A stretch of DNA of 64,000 nt from Lysobacteraceae bacterium NML91-0213 (lineage in GTDB: Bacteria > Pseudomonadota > Gammaproteobacteria > Xanthomonadales > Xanthomonadaceae): NCBI GenBank assembly GCA_002798175.1, contig NWQL01000001.1:393078-457077 (forward strand). Reading direction: 5' to 3'. Each line of letters starts with the position of its first letter. The first letter of the stretch is position 1. The position numbers were made by a program, and so were the translations under genes. Under the pieces are notes generated by a model. It was not told the DNA's origin. It did no database searches and saw nothing but the letters and a program-made list of their open reading frames with translations. Below, piece after piece: positions 9,684 through 20,100 of this stretch.

Positions 9684-10142
9684 ATGAGCGAACCGCAGCT
9701 GCCCGCCATGACCAGCCACCGTCCGTACCTGTTGCGGGCGCTGTACGAATGGATCGTCGATAACGGCATGACCCCGCACATCCTCGTCGACGCGACGCGG
9801 CCGGGCGTGCGGGTGCCGGCGCATACGGTCAACGAAGGGCGGGTGGTCCTCAACATCGCCGACCGTGCGGTCGGCCGTCTCGAGATGGACAACGAGAGCG
9901 TGCGCTTCACCGCGCGCTTCGGCGGCGTCAGCCAGTCGGTGTCGGTGCCGGTGTCGGCGGTGCTGGCGGTGTATGCGCGCGAGACCGGGCAGGGCATGGT
10001 GTTGCCGGACGACATCGTCGGCCATGGGCCCGCCGAAGACGACCCGACCGGTCCGCAGGACGCCCCGGACGACGACGACACCCCGCCCCCGGGCGACGAC
10101 TCGCCGCCCAGGCGCGGTGCGCACCTGCGCGTCGTCAAATAA
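9684..10142 (+). CDS. sspB: ClpXP specificity-enhancing factor SspB
   Basis: A 152-aa adaptor that delivers ssrA-tagged peptides to ClpXP. The folded substrate-binding domain (about 8-112; PYLLRALYEWIVDNGMTPHILVDA at the start, GVSQSVSVPVSAVLAVYARETGQGM at the end) is followed by a flexible acidic linker rich in Asp and Pro, and by the C-terminal ClpX-binding tail HLRVVK. A TACACT -10-like element lies about 10 nt before the start codon. Confidence 0.94.
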   Translation: MSEPQLPAMTSHRPYLLRALYEWIVDNGMTPHILVDATRPGVRVPAHTVNEGRVVLNIADRAVGRLEMDNESVRFTARFGGVSQSVSVPVSAVLAVYARETGQGMVLPDDIVGHGPAEDDPTGPQDAPDDDDTPPPGDDSPPRRGAHLRVVK

Positions 10143-10154
10143 CGACGGCCGGTC

Positions 10155-10178
10155 GCCGCGGCCGCGGCCGCGGCCGCG
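10155..10178. repeat. (GCCGCG)4 tandem, self-complementary repeat between convergent genes
   Basis: Four exact GCCGCG units lie between the sspB stop and the convergent DUF3301 gene. The repeat can fold on itself and could act as a bidirectional barrier. No T-tract is present. Confidence 0.6.
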
Positions 10179-10187
10179 GGGAATTGC

Positions 10188-10517
10188 TCAGCGCAGCGCC
10201 TGGACCACCTGTTCGCCCCCGACCGGCCCGATGAAGGCGACCAGCTCCTCGCCCCGCAGCACCAGGCGGCCGACCGAACGTTCCACGCCATCGCCGGAAT
10301 ACTCGAAACGGAAGCTGCGTTCGAAGCCCAGGCGGCCGTCGTCGCGGCGGCGCAGCCGCAGCCCGCTGGCATGCACGGTCTGGTCCAGCCATTGCACGCC
10401 GGCCAGGCGGCAGGCTTCCCGCCCGATGCTCTCGGCACGCTCCGCCGCCGCACGCGCGGCGCTCCACCACGCGAACGCGGCGGCGCCCAGGATCATCACG
10501 AAGATTGCATCGGTCAT
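10188..10517 (-). CDS. DUF3301 domain-containing membrane-anchored protein
   Basis: A 109-aa protein with one N-terminal membrane helix (MTDAIFVMILGAAAFAWW) followed by a basic segment and a small beta-rich domain (GLRLRRRDDGRLGFERSFRFEYSGDG), the usual DUF3301 pattern. Its function is unknown. The start MTDAIF is preferred because the longer frame would overlap the divergent FHA gene. It converges on sspB. Confidence 0.8.
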   Translation of the reverse strand: MTDAIFVMILGAAAFAWWSAARAAAERAESIGREACRLAGVQWLDQTVHASGLRLRRRDDGRLGFERSFRFEYSGDGVERSVGRLVLRGEELVAFIGPVGGEQVVQALR

Positions 10518-10568
10518 GCCGCTAATGTGGCGACCGCCGCGCACGCCGGCAAGAGACCCAAGCACCCC

Positions 10569-11354
10569 ATGAGTAGCCAGGCCCTGAAACTCGTCTTCCC
10601 CGGTGGCGAACACCCGCAGGTGCTGCTGTCCCCGGGCCGCAATGCGATCGGCTCAAACGCCGGCAACAGCGTGGTCATCGACCGCCCCGGCATCCGCCCG
10701 GAGCACTGCGAACTCCAGGTCAACCTGCATGGGGTGATGCTGCGTGTGCCCGACGGGGTGGTGGTGGAGGTCAACGGACGCCCGGTCGCTGGCCTGATCG
10801 CGCTGCGGCCCGGCGACGTGGTCGGCTTCGACGAGGTGCAGGCGCGGCTGGTGTCGCTGGAGGTCGCCGGCACTGCCGCGCCCGCGGTGACCGGGGCTGC
10901 GCCGGCAAACGACGACGGCCCCGCGGCGACGGCGATCCGTCCCGCGGTCCCGCGTTATGTGCTGCGTGGCGTGTCGGGCAGCAACTTCGGCCGCAGCTTC
11001 CCCCTGGTGGGCGATACGGTGGTCGGGCGTGCCGCGGAATGCACCCTGCGTTTCGACGACGACGGCCTGTCGCGGCTGCACGTGCGGCTGGAACCGCTGC
11101 TGGATGGCATCCGTGTCCAGGACCTTGGCTCGACCAACGGCACCTTCATCAACGGGCGCCGGGTGCGGATGGCGCTTGCGCGCCACGGTGACGAGATCGG
11201 CTTCGACCGCCTGCGCTTCCGGGTGCTGGCACCCGGGCGCAGCGAGACCGTGGACGAGGTTCCGGCCACGACCGGCGCCGGACGCGTGCGCTGGATGCTG
11301 GCTGCCGCCGCGCTGGCCGCGATGGCGGCCGTGGCCGTGGTGGCAGTCGCCTGA
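10569..11354 (+). CDS. Tandem FHA-domain membrane protein
   Basis: A 261-aa protein with two forkhead-associated-like modules. The first (about 5-100) is divergent. The second (about 125-230) has the phosphothreonine-binding pattern VVGRAAECTL, LSRLHVRLE and LGSTNGTFINGRRV. A C-terminal hydrophobic helix (MLAAAALAAMAAVAVVAVA) anchors it in the membrane. FHA domains bind phosphothreonine peptides, so it may link to a Ser/Thr kinase or a secretion system, but no such partner lies nearby. Confidence 0.82.
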   Translation: MSSQALKLVFPGGEHPQVLLSPGRNAIGSNAGNSVVIDRPGIRPEHCELQVNLHGVMLRVPDGVVVEVNGRPVAGLIALRPGDVVGFDEVQARLVSLEVAGTAAPAVTGAAPANDDGPAATAIRPAVPRYVLRGVSGSNFGRSFPLVGDTVVGRAAECTLRFDDDGLSRLHVRLEPLLDGIRVQDLGSTNGTFINGRRVRMALARHGDEIGFDRLRFRVLAPGRSETVDEVPATTGAGRVRWMLAAAALAAMAAVAVVAVA

Positions 11355-11381
11355 GCGACGGAACGCCGTCCGATCCTGGCG

Positions 11382-12254
11382 TCAGGTCGTCGGCGCCGGC
11401 CCCAGCTTCATCGACAGGTCGATTGCGCGTACGTGCTTGGTCAGTGCGCCGATCGAGATGACGTCGACGCCATCCTCGGCGATGGCGCGCAGACCGGCGA
11501 GGTCCACACCGCCGGATACCTCCAGCGGAATCCGGCCGTCATGGGGATGGCCACGCGCGATGCGCACGGCCTCGCGACGCTGGTCGGCGCTGAAGTCGTC
11601 GACGAGGATACGTTCGCAACCGGCATCGAGCGCCTCCCGCAGCTGCTCGAGCGTTTCCACCTCGACCACCAGCGGAAGATCCGGCAACTGCGCGCGCGCG
11701 GCCGCGATCGCAGCGGCCACCGACCCGGCCACGCGCACGTGGTTTTCCTTCAGCATCACCGTGTCGTACAGGCCGTGCCGGTGGTTGTCGCCGCCGCCGG
11801 CGCGCACCGCGTACTTCTGTGCCTGGCGCAGGCCGGGGAGGGTCTTGCGGGTATCGAGAATGCGCGTGCCCGTGCCGGCCACCGCTTGCACGTAGGCCGC
11901 AGTGGTCGTCGCGGTGCCACTGAGGGTCTGCAGGAAATTGAGCCCGGTGCGCTCGCCGGTCACCAGCGCCCGGCTGCGCCCGGCCAGCGTGGCGACCACG
12001 GTGCCGGCAGCAACGTGGTCGCCCTCGGCGACATGCCAGTCGATGCGGACCTGCGGATCGAGCGCGCGGTGGCAGGCGTCGAACCACGGCCGCCCGCAGA
12101 TGACCGCCTCCTCCTTGCACAGCACATAGGCGATCTCGGGAACATCGGGCAGCAGCGCGGCGGTGACATCGCCGCTGCCGATGTCCTCGGCGAGCGCGCG
12201 GGCAACGTCGGCTTCCACGACCTCGGCGGCCGGTGGGTGCAGCGGCGCGCTCAT
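11382..12254 (-). CDS. nadC: Nicotinate-nucleotide pyrophosphorylase (carboxylating)
   Basis: A 290-aa quinolinate phosphoribosyltransferase of de novo NAD synthesis. Typical segments are ALAEDIGSGDVTAALL, TGERTGLNFLQTLSG, ILDTRKTLPGLR, YAVRAGGGDNHRHGLYD and the C-terminal VEVSGG-like LEVSGGVDLAGLRAIAEDGVD. The ATG overlaps the TGA of the Trm112-like gene (ATGA), so translation is probably coupled. Confidence 0.96.
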   Translation of the reverse strand: MSAPLHPPAAEVVEADVARALAEDIGSGDVTAALLPDVPEIAYVLCKEEAVICGRPWFDACHRALDPQVRIDWHVAEGDHVAAGTVVATLAGRSRALVTGERTGLNFLQTLSGTATTTAAYVQAVAGTGTRILDTRKTLPGLRQAQKYAVRAGGGDNHRHGLYDTVMLKENHVRVAGSVAAAIAAARAQLPDLPLVVEVETLEQLREALDAGCERILVDDFSADQRREAVRIARGHPHDGRIPLEVSGGVDLAGLRAIAEDGVDVISIGALTKHVRAIDLSMKLGPAPTT

Positions 12255-12529
12255 CGCGCGGGCGCGGCGGGGAAACCGTCGATCTGGCCGGTGGCGATCG
12301 CCTCCTCGACCAGCAGCACCGGAATGCCGTCGTCGACCCGGTAGACACGCTTGTGGTCGCGGGTGACCAGGGCCGCGCGCACCGGCGAGGTCTGGGCTGC
12401 ACCGTCGTCGCGCTGCACCGTGCCGGCGCCGATCGCGCGGTTGAGCGCGTCCAGGCCGGCGCCGTCGAGCAGCGACAGCGGCTGGCGGGTGGCGGGGCAG
12501 ACGAGGATGTCGAGCAGCTTGCGGTCCAT
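12251..12529 (-). CDS. Trm112/YcaR-family small protein
   Basis: A 92-aa protein with the Trm112-like start MDRKLLDILVCPATRQPL and the conserved end region YRVDDGIPVLLVEEA. The family includes zinc-binding activators of methyltransferases in eukaryotes; bacterial members are uncharacterised small proteins. Only one Cys is present here (LVCPAT), so the full zinc site is lost. It is translationally coupled to nadC. Confidence 0.85.
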   Translation of the reverse strand: MDRKLLDILVCPATRQPLSLLDGAGLDALNRAIGAGTVQRDDGAAQTSPVRAALVTRDHKRVYRVDDGIPVLLVEEAIATGQIDGFPAAPAR

Positions 12530-12733
12530 GAGGCGTCGATTCCGGGGGCGTGATCGAAGGCGGAAAAGGGTAGCACCCCGCCGGGGCGCGGCCGCTTCGC
12601 GGGCGGCCCGACAGCCATCGTTGCCGAAGGCCGACGCGGTTCCGCCGCGTGCCGTCGGCGGGTTCGCCGCCACGGTGGGGTCTCCTTGGCGCCCCGAACC
12701 GCCTAGAATGCGCGTTTCGGCCCGGAATCCAGC

Positions 12734-13258
12734 ATGTCCGCCAATTCTCCCGGCCCGCTCGTGGGCATCGTGATGGGCTCCAGGTCCGACTGGGACACCA
12801 TGCAGCCCGCGGCCGAGCGCCTCGCCGCACTCGGCGTGCCCCACGAGGTGCGGGTGGTATCCGCGCACCGCACGCCGGATGCGATGTTCGCCTATGCCGA
12901 GCAGGCGCAGGCGCGCGGACTGCGCGCGATCATCGCCGGCGCCGGGGGCGCGGCGCACCTGCCGGGGATGCTGGCGGCGAAGACCGCCGTGCCGGTGCTG
13001 GGGGTGCCGGTGCAGTCCAGGACATTGAACGGGCTGGATTCGCTGCTCTCCATCGTGCAGATGCCGGCCGGCGTGCCGGTGGCCACGTTCGCGATCGGTC
13101 GCGCCGGCGCCACCAACGCGGCGCTGTTCGCGGCCGCGATGCTGGGTGACCAGCCCCAAGTCGTGCAGGCGCTGGCGGAATTCCGCGCCCGGCAGACCGA
13201 AGAGGTCGCGCGCAACGATGATCCGCGCGTCGACACGCCGCCGACCGGGTTCGCATGA
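12734..13258 (+). CDS. purE: N5-carboxyaminoimidazole ribonucleotide mutase PurE
   Basis: A 174-aa class I PurE. The substrate-binding core [23 protein letters not shown] and [16 protein letters not shown] is complete. It converts N5-CAIR to CAIR in purine synthesis. A TAGAAT -10-like element lies at 12704-12709. Its stop overlaps the purK start (ATGA). Confidence 0.97.
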   Translation: MSANSPGPLVGIVMGSRSDWDTMQPAAERLAALGVPHEVRVVSAHRTPDAMFAYAEQAQARGLRAIIAGAGGAAHLPGMLAAKTAVPVLGVPVQSRTLNGLDSLLSIVQMPAGVPVATFAIGRAGATNAALFAAAMLGDQPQVVQALAEFRARQTEEVARNDDPRVDTPPTGFA

Positions 13259-14400
13259 CCACCGTCGGCATCCTCGGCGGCGGCCAGCTCGCGCGCATGC
13301 TCGTCCTGGCCGGAGCACCGCTCGGCCTGCGCTTTGTCGTTCTCGACCCTGCGGCCGATGCGTGCGCAGGGCAGTGCGCGCCGCTGCTGGTCGGCGGCTA
13401 CGGCGATGAAGCCGCACTGGCGGCGTTCGCCGCCCGCATCGACGTGGCCACCTTCGATTTCGAGAACGTTCCCGCCGACAGTGCGCGGCGCCTGGCGGCG
13501 CAGGCGCCGGTGTTTCCTTCACCCGACGCACTGGCGATGGCCCAGGACCGGCTGGTGGAGAAGTCGCTGTTCCGCGAACTCGGCATCCCGGTGCCGGCCT
13601 TTGCCGATGTCGCCTCGCGCGACGCGTTGGATGCCGCCGTGGCCGAGGTCGGCCTGCCGTGCATCCTCAAGACCCGCCGGCTGGGCTATGACGGCAAGGG
13701 GCAGTTCCGCATCCGGGATGCCGCCGACCTCGACGCCGCCTGGCAGGCGCTGGGCGACCAGGCGCCGCGCGTGGGATTGATCGTCGAGGCCTTCGTGCCG
13801 TTCGACCAGGAATACTCGGTGGTTGCCGTGCGCGGCCGCGACGGGAGCTTTCGCGCCTGGCCGCTGACCGCGAACTGGCATGTCGACGGCGTACTGTCGG
13901 CGAGTCTCGCGCCGGCGCAGGTGCCGGAGTCACTGACCGTGCAGGCACAGACCTACGCACGGGCGCTGGCGGAGCGGCTGGACTATGTCGGCGTGTTCGC
14001 GCTCGAGCTCTTCTGTCGCGATGGCGCACTGCTGGCCAACGAGATGGCGCCGCGGGTGCACAACTCCGGGCACTGGACCATCGAAGGGGCGGAGACCTCG
14101 CAGTTCGAGAACCACCTGCGTGCGGTGCTGGGTCTGCCGCTGGGCGCAACCGCGGCGCGCGGCCACGCCTGCATGCTGAACTGGATCGGGGCGATGCCGG
14201 ATGCGGGGCCGGTGCTGGCCGAAGCCGGCGGGCACTGGCACGACTACGGCAAGCAGGCGCGCGCGGGCCGCAAGGTCGGCCACGCCACGCTGCGTGCCGA
14301 CGACGCCGAAGCCCTCGCCGAAGCGTTGGCGCGTGTGGGTGCGGCGCTTGGACGGGATGCGCAGGTGCAGCCGGTGGTGGACGCGCTGCGCGCCCGGTAG
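13255..14400 (+). CDS. purK: N5-carboxyaminoimidazole ribonucleotide synthase PurK
   Basis: A 381-aa ATP-grasp enzyme. The start [17 protein letters not shown], the substrate segment [17 protein letters not shown] and the metal/ATP segment [24 protein letters not shown] are typical. It carboxylates AIR to N5-CAIR with ATP and bicarbonate and feeds PurE, to which it is translationally coupled. Confidence 0.97.
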   Translation: MTTVGILGGGQLARMLVLAGAPLGLRFVVLDPAADACAGQCAPLLVGGYGDEAALAAFAARIDVATFDFENVPADSARRLAAQAPVFPSPDALAMAQDRLVEKSLFRELGIPVPAFADVASRDALDAAVAEVGLPCILKTRRLGYDGKGQFRIRDAADLDAAWQALGDQAPRVGLIVEAFVPFDQEYSVVAVRGRDGSFRAWPLTANWHVDGVLSASLAPAQVPESLTVQAQTYARALAERLDYVGVFALELFCRDGALLANEMAPRVHNSGHWTIEGAETSQFENHLRAVLGLPLGATAARGHACMLNWIGAMPDAGPVLAEAGGHWHDYGKQARAGRKVGHATLRADDAEALAEALARVGAALGRDAQVQPVVDALRAR

Positions 14401-14452
14401 GGCGTCGACCCGCAGGTCGCATGCGGATGTGCCGACGGGGCGGAGCGGGCGG

Positions 14453-15043
14453 CTAGCTTCCCGTCAGCCGGGATCCCACCGCGCCCCAGTTGACCAGCTG
14501 CCACCATGCGGCGAGGTAACGCTCGCGCTGGTCGCGATAGTCGAGGTAATAGGCGTGCTGCCACAGGCAGCAGGCCAGCAGCGGCCGGTCCGGGCCCGTC
14601 AGCGGCGTGACCGCGTTGGGGGTGGCGGCGATTCCAAGGCGCCCGTCGCGCCGTTGCACGAGCCAGGCCCAGCCGGCGCCGAAGCCACGCAATGCGGCGG
14701 TGTCGAACTGCTGCCGCAATGCATCCAGGCTGCCGAACGAGGCGTCGATCGCGCTGGCCAGCGGCCCGCGCGGCGCGCTGCCGCTGGCGGTGGGCGGCGC
14801 CATGCCACGCCAGTAGAAATCCGTGTTCCAGGCCTGGGCGGCGTGTTCGAACAGCCGGCCCTGTGCGCGCCGCACGATGTCCTCGAGCGTGGCGTCCTCC
14901 AGCGCGGTGCCGGTGATCAGCGCATTGACGCGTTCGATGTCCGCCCGCTGGTGGTGGCCGTGGTGCTGCTCGACGGTCTCCCCCGACAGGTGCGGCTCGA
15001 GTGCGGTGTGGGGGTAGGGGAGGGCAGGGAGTTCGATGGGCAT
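14453..15043 (-). CDS. Fe/Mn superoxide dismutase paralogue with degenerate metal site
   Basis: A 196-aa protein of full SodB length with the fold signatures EPHLSGETVE, AAQAWN, FYW, GFGAGWAWLV and HAYYLDYRD. Two of the four metal ligands are changed. His27 and His163 remain, but the His expected at 74 is Thr (WNTDFYW) and the Asp expected at 159 is Cys (CCLWQHAYY). The gateway Tyr34 position is Asp35, and the second-shell Glu before the last His is Gln162. It may have lost dismutase activity or bind another metal. It converges with purK and lies back-to-back with grxD. Confidence 0.85.
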   Translation of the reverse strand: MPIELPALPYPHTALEPHLSGETVEQHHGHHQRADIERVNALITGTALEDATLEDIVRRAQGRLFEHAAQAWNTDFYWRGMAPPTASGSAPRGPLASAIDASFGSLDALRQQFDTAALRGFGAGWAWLVQRRDGRLGIAATPNAVTPLTGPDRPLLACCLWQHAYYLDYRDQRERYLAAWWQLVNWGAVGSRLTGS

Positions 15044-15173
15044 CCGGTGTGGCCGTGGCGGCTCGATGGGCGTGAGCGCTTACAATGGCCGGATTCTAAT
15101 CCACGCTCTCCAATCCACGCCCCGCCACCGGCCGTCGCTCCGCGCCGCGGCGCAGGCGACGCAGGAGCCGTCC

Positions 15174-15500
15174 ATGTCGGTGATGCAGCGCATCCAGTCC
15201 GCAATCGAAGCGCATCCCATCGTGCTCTTCATGAAAGGTACCCCCGAGTACCCGATGTGCGGCTTCTCCAGCCGGGCCGTCGAGAGCCTGCGCGCGGCGG
15301 GCCTGGAGGAGGGGCAGCTGCACGTGGTCAATGTGCTGGAGGACCCGGAAGTCCGCGCCAACCTGCCGCGCTTTTCCAACTGGCCGACCTTTCCGCAGCT
15401 TTTCATCCATGGCGAGCTGATCGGCGGCTGCGACATCACCGTCGAGCTGCACGAGTCCGGCGAACTCGCCCGCATGGTGGCCGAGGTGCGCAGCGCGTGA
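15174..15500 (+). CDS. grxD: Monothiol glutaredoxin Grx4
   Basis: A 108-aa monothiol glutaredoxin with the CGFS active site (YPMCGFSSRAVE) and the glutathione-binding segments NWPTFPQLFIHGELIGGCD. Such proteins carry glutathione-ligated 2Fe-2S clusters for cluster delivery. The start MSVMQRIQ fits the family; upstream in-frame codons are rejected. The TGA overlaps the GTG of the SDR gene. Confidence 0.95.
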   Translation: MSVMQRIQSAIEAHPIVLFMKGTPEYPMCGFSSRAVESLRAAGLEEGQLHVVNVLEDPEVRANLPRFSNWPTFPQLFIHGELIGGCDITVELHESGELARMVAEVRSA

Positions 15501-16243
15501 GCACCCCGGTGGCGTTGCCCCTGCCGCAGGCCTTGCCGCTGCGCGATCGCGTGGTCCTGGTGACCGGTGCATCCGGCGGGCTGGGTGCAGCCGCGGCGCG
15601 TGCCTGTGCCGCCGCTGGCGCACGCGTGGTGCTGCTGGGGCGCAAGGTGCCGCGGCTCAATCGCGTGCACGATGCGATCGCGGCCGACGGCGGCGATGCC
15701 GCGCTGTATCCGCTGGACATGGAAGGTGCGGGTCCTGACGACTACGCGGAACTCGCCTCACGCATCGCCGACGCCTGGGGCCGGCTGGACGGCGTGCTGC
15801 ACTGCGCTGCCGAGTTCCGCGGCCTGGTCCCGCTCGACCATGCGGATCCCGCCGCGTTCGCCCGCGCGGTGCACGTGAACCTCACCGCCCGCTGGTGGCT
15901 GACCCAGGCCTGCGTGCCGCTGCTGCGGCAGGCCCCCGACAGCGCCGTGGTGCTGGTGATGGACGACGCGGACAGCGGCAGCCAGGCGTTCTGGGGCGGC
16001 TATGGCATCGCCCAGCGCGGCCAGGAGGCGATGGTGGAGATGCTCCACCGCGAGCTCGCCAACGGCCCGGTGCGCGTGAGCGGCCTGCGGCCCGGCCCGA
16101 TGCGCACGCCACTGCGCGCACGCGCCTATGTCGACGGCGAGCACCTCGCACGCGATCCGGTCGACTGCGCGCCGTACTGCGTCGAGCTGCTGTCCGCTGA
16201 CGGCGCATCGCATCGCGGCAAGGTATGGAGCCCCTCGCGATGA
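15497..16243 (+). CDS. Short-chain dehydrogenase/reductase (YciK-like) with altered catalytic residues
   Basis: A 248-aa Rossmann-fold protein with the cofactor motif TGASGGLG (23-30) and HCAAEF in place of NNAG. The GTG start overlaps the grxD stop (GTGA). Of the usual Asn-Ser-Tyr-Lys tetrad, Asn128 and Tyr169 are kept, but the Ser position is Asp156 and the Lys of YxxxK is Gln173 (YGIAQ). It may be a non-catalytic or altered SDR. It is coupled to grxD upstream and overlaps the MarC gene downstream by 19 nt. Confidence 0.85.
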   Translation: MSTPVALPLPQALPLRDRVVLVTGASGGLGAAAARACAAAGARVVLLGRKVPRLNRVHDAIAADGGDAALYPLDMEGAGPDDYAELASRIADAWGRLDGVLHCAAEFRGLVPLDHADPAAFARAVHVNLTARWWLTQACVPLLRQAPDSAVVLVMDDADSGSQAFWGGYGIAQRGQEAMVEMLHRELANGPVRVSGLRPGPMRTPLRARAYVDGEHLARDPVDCAPYCVELLSADGASHRGKVWSPSR

Positions 16244-16842
16244 CGGTGGCATCGGCGGCATTGCTGCTGTTCCTGATCCTCGATCCGCTGGGCAACATCC
16301 CGGTCTTTCTGAGCATGCTGCGGCGGCTGCCGCCACAGCGGCAGCGCATCGTGCTGGCGCGCGAGATGCTGATCGCACTGGTGGTGCTGATGCTGTTCCT
16401 GTGGGGCGGCAAGTACGCGCTGGAACTGATGCACCTGCGCCAGGAGTCGGTGGCGATCGCTGGCGGGATCATCCTGTTCCTGATCGGCATCCGGATGATC
16501 TTCCCCAGCCCGCAGGGGCTGATGGGCGAGATCCCCGACGGCGAGCCCTTCATCGTGCCGATGGCGATCCCGCTGGTGGCCGGCCCGTCGGGCATGGCGG
16601 CGGTGATGCTGATGGGCAGCAACGAACCGGACCGCCTCGGCGAATGGAGCCTTGCGCTGCTGATCGCCTGGGGCGCGACGGCGGCGATCCTGTTCTCCTC
16701 GACCTGGCTCTACAAGCTCCTCGGCCTGCGCGCGCTGACCGCGCTTGAGCGGCTGATGGGCATGCTGCTGGTGGCCATCTCGGTGCAGATGCTGCTCGAT
16801 GGCGTCACCAGCTATCTGGCCAGCGGCGTCGCCGCCGCGTGA
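16225..16842 (+). CDS. MarC/YhgN family integral membrane protein
   Basis: A 205-aa protein with six predicted membrane helices and MarC-family segments LLLFLILDPLGNIPVFLSML, MLIALVVLMLFL and VPMAIPLVAGPSGMAAVML. The family is annotated as NAAT transporters, but the substrate is unproven. The start overlaps the SDR gene; a second Met five codons in is also possible. Confidence 0.88.
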   Translation: MEPLAMTVASAALLLFLILDPLGNIPVFLSMLRRLPPQRQRIVLAREMLIALVVLMLFLWGGKYALELMHLRQESVAIAGGIILFLIGIRMIFPSPQGLMGEIPDGEPFIVPMAIPLVAGPSGMAAVMLMGSNEPDRLGEWSLALLIAWGATAAILFSSTWLYKLLGLRALTALERLMGMLLVAISVQMLLDGVTSYLASGVAAA

Positions 16843-17109
16843 ACAGCGGATGACGCTGTCTGTGGCCGCCGTTCATGCCGGAAACGCGAAATATCTGCAG
16901 CGTCAACCACTTGCGACATTCCGCCGTGGTCATGGCACTGTCATATCGACGGTCTAGCATGTTAATCTGCTGTTAACCGCTACGGGCCTGCACGCCCGTC
17001 GCTCCGCAGGGGCACCTTCCAGCCGTTCGTTGTTGTCGTCCAACGCCACCTGTTGGCTGCACGCAGCCGCCTTTCCGTTCCGTTCCCAACGTACCCTCGA
17101 GGCCACACC

Positions 17110-20100
17110 ATGAGCTCCAAGTACCGCGTCCGCCTGTCCCGGTTGTCGCTCGGTCTGATCGTTGCGCTCGCCGCAGCGCCCGCTTTTGCACAGAGCACGT
17201 CCGCCGGTGTCGGCGGCCAGGTGCTCGGACCGAACGGCCAGCCGGTCGTCGGCGCGGAAGTGACCATCGTCCACACCGAGTCGGGCACCGTCAGCCGCGC
17301 CACGACCGACGCCAACGGTCGCTACAACGCCCGCGGCCTGCGCGTGGGTGGCCCGTACACGATCACGATCAACAAGGCGGGCGAGGGCACCAAGACCGAA
17401 GACGACGTCTACCTCAACCTCAACCAGGTCAACCAGGTCAATGCGCAGCTGACCGGTGACATGACCACGCTCGAGCGCGTGGTGGCCGTGGGCGTTGCCG
17501 GCGGCTCGGAAGTCTTCAGCGCCACCAAGATGGGCACAGGCAGCAACGTGACCCGCGAGATGATCGAGGCGCTGCCTTCGGCCAATCGCAACATCCAGGA
17601 CTACATCCGCCTCGATCCGCGCATCGCGCAGACCGACAAGGTCGACGGCTCGATCTCCGCTGGCGGCCAGAACTCGCGCTACAACGTGATCCGCATCGAC
17701 GGCATCAGCTCCAACGATCCGTTCGGCCTGGAGTCGAACAACCTGCCGACCGCGCGCCAGCCCGTTTCGATGGACGCGATCGAGGAAATCAGCGTCGACC
17801 TCGCCAACTACGACGTGACGGTGGCCGGCGGTACCGGTGCTGTGGTCAATGCGGTGACGAAGTCGGGTACCAACGATTTCAGCGGCAGCGTGTACCACAC
17901 GATCCGTGATGCCGACTGGGTGGCGGACAACCTCGACGAGAACGGCGGCGGTGGCTTCACCGGCTTCGAGAAGGAAGAGACCTGGGGCGCGACGCTTGGT
18001 GGTCCGCTGATTCGCGACCGCCTGTTCTTCTTCGCCAACTACGAGAAGTTCACCCGTAGCGCGCCGAGCACCAGCTTCGCGGGCACCCCGTACGGCCGCG
18101 GTGAGATCACCGACGCGCACATCGCACGTGTCCAGGCCGCCGCCCAGCGCTTCGGCTTCGACGCCGGCGGCCTCACCGGCCCGGCCAACAAGACCGACGT
18201 CGAGGAGTACGCAGTCAAGTTCGACTGGAACATCAACGACAACCATCGTGCCACCTTCCGTTACAGCAAGATGGAAGAGGTGGTGCCGAAGTTCCCCGCC
18301 ATCCAGAACTCCAACATCTCGCTGAGCAGCCACTGGTACGACCAGGTGAAGTCGTTCGAGAGCCAGGTCGGTGAGCTCTTCAGTGACTGGTCCGAGAACT
18401 TCTCGACCGAGCTCAAGGTGTCGCGTCGCCAGTACGACTCGGTGGCCAATCCGTACGCCAACCTGCCGTATTTCCGCATCGACGGTTTCGGTTCGTCCAA
18501 CCTGCGCTTCGGTACCGAGCAGAACCGCCACGTCAACGTCATCGAGACCGACCAGCTGACCGCGTTCGGTGCCGCCAACTGGTACATCGGCGACCACACC
18601 CTGAAGTTCGGCTTCGACTACGAGAACAACGACGTCCTGAACTTCTACGGCCGCAACCTCAACGGCGTGTGGACCTTCGGCAGCCTGGAGGCCTTCGAAG
18701 CCGGGACCCCCGCGCGTTACGAGCTGCGCGCCCCGCGTCCCGGTGGCAGCCTGGCCGACATCCCGGCCGACTACGAGATCAAGAACACCGCGTTCTTCCT
18801 CCAGGACACCTGGTTCGTCAACTACAACCTCAGCCTGATGTTCGGCCTGCGCTACGACAAGCCGTCCTTCGGCGGCCGTCCGATCTACAACCCGCGCATC
18901 GAGGAGCTCTACGGCCTCGACAACACCAATACGATCGATGACGGCCTGCTGCAGCCGCGCTTCGGCTTCAACTACACCTTCGACAGCGATCGCCCGACCC
19001 AGCTGCGTGGCGGCGTGGGCCTGTTCCAGGGCGCAAGCCCCAATGTGTGGCTGGCGGGTGCGTTCCAGAACACCGGCCTGAACTTCGTCGAGTACGACCT
19101 GCGTGGCGCTGCGATCCCCGCGTTCGACCCGACCCTCCCGCCGACGATCCCGCCGGGCGGCAACGCCCTGCTGGTCGCCGACATCATGGAGCCGGGCCTG
19201 AAGCTTCCGTCGGTGTGGAAGGCCAACATCGCGCTCGACCACGAACTGCCGTGGTACGGCATCGTGGCTTCGGCCGAAGCGCTGTTCACCAAGAACAAGG
19301 AGGCGCTCTGGTTCGACCGCGTGGACGTCGGCACTCCGACGGCCATCGGGCAGGACGGCCGCCTGATCTACTGGAACGAGGCCGGGCGCGACGTCAACAA
19401 TGCGCTGCGGGTGAGCACCAGCTGTCGCAACATCGAGATCAGCCACGGGTGCTTTGGTGCGACCAACCGCGCCAACAAGCCGCGCGACGTCAACCAGGCG
19501 ATCGTGGTGCGCAACAACTCCGAGGGCAGCGCCCAGCAGTTCACGCTGAGCCTGAGCAAGCCCATGATCGAGAACTGGTCGTGGACGGTGGGCTACACCT
19601 ACACCCATGCGACCGACTTCAGCCCCGCGACCAGCTCGCAGAACTCGTCGAACTGGAACAACACGCTGGTCTTCCAGACCAACCAGCCCGAGGCCTACAA
19701 CTCGCGCTATGCGATCAAGGACCGCTTCACCGGCGTGCTGACCTGGCAGAAGGCGTTCTTCGGCGACAACAGGACCTCGGTCTCGATGTTCTACGAAGGC
19801 CGCTCGGGTCGTCCGTTCAGCTACATCTTCTACAACGACGTCAACGGCGACAGCGGCGTGACCAATGACCTGTTCTACGTGCCGAACGGCTACGGCGACG
19901 TGCTGTTCACCGGCGGCGCGCCGATGGAGCAGGCGTTCTTCGACTGGCTGAACCAGAACCCCGAGCTCAAGAGCTACCAGGGCGGCGTGGCTCCGGCCAA
20001 CGCATTCCGCGCGAGCTGGGTCAACAGCTTCGATGTCCGCATCAGCCAGGAGTTCCCCGGTTTCATGGACGGTCACAAGGCCGAGGTGTCGCTGGACATC

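Noticed and set aside
16933-16960. TGGCAC as a possible sigma-54 -24 element before the TonB receptor
   Set aside because: The -12 part does not match; no other support.
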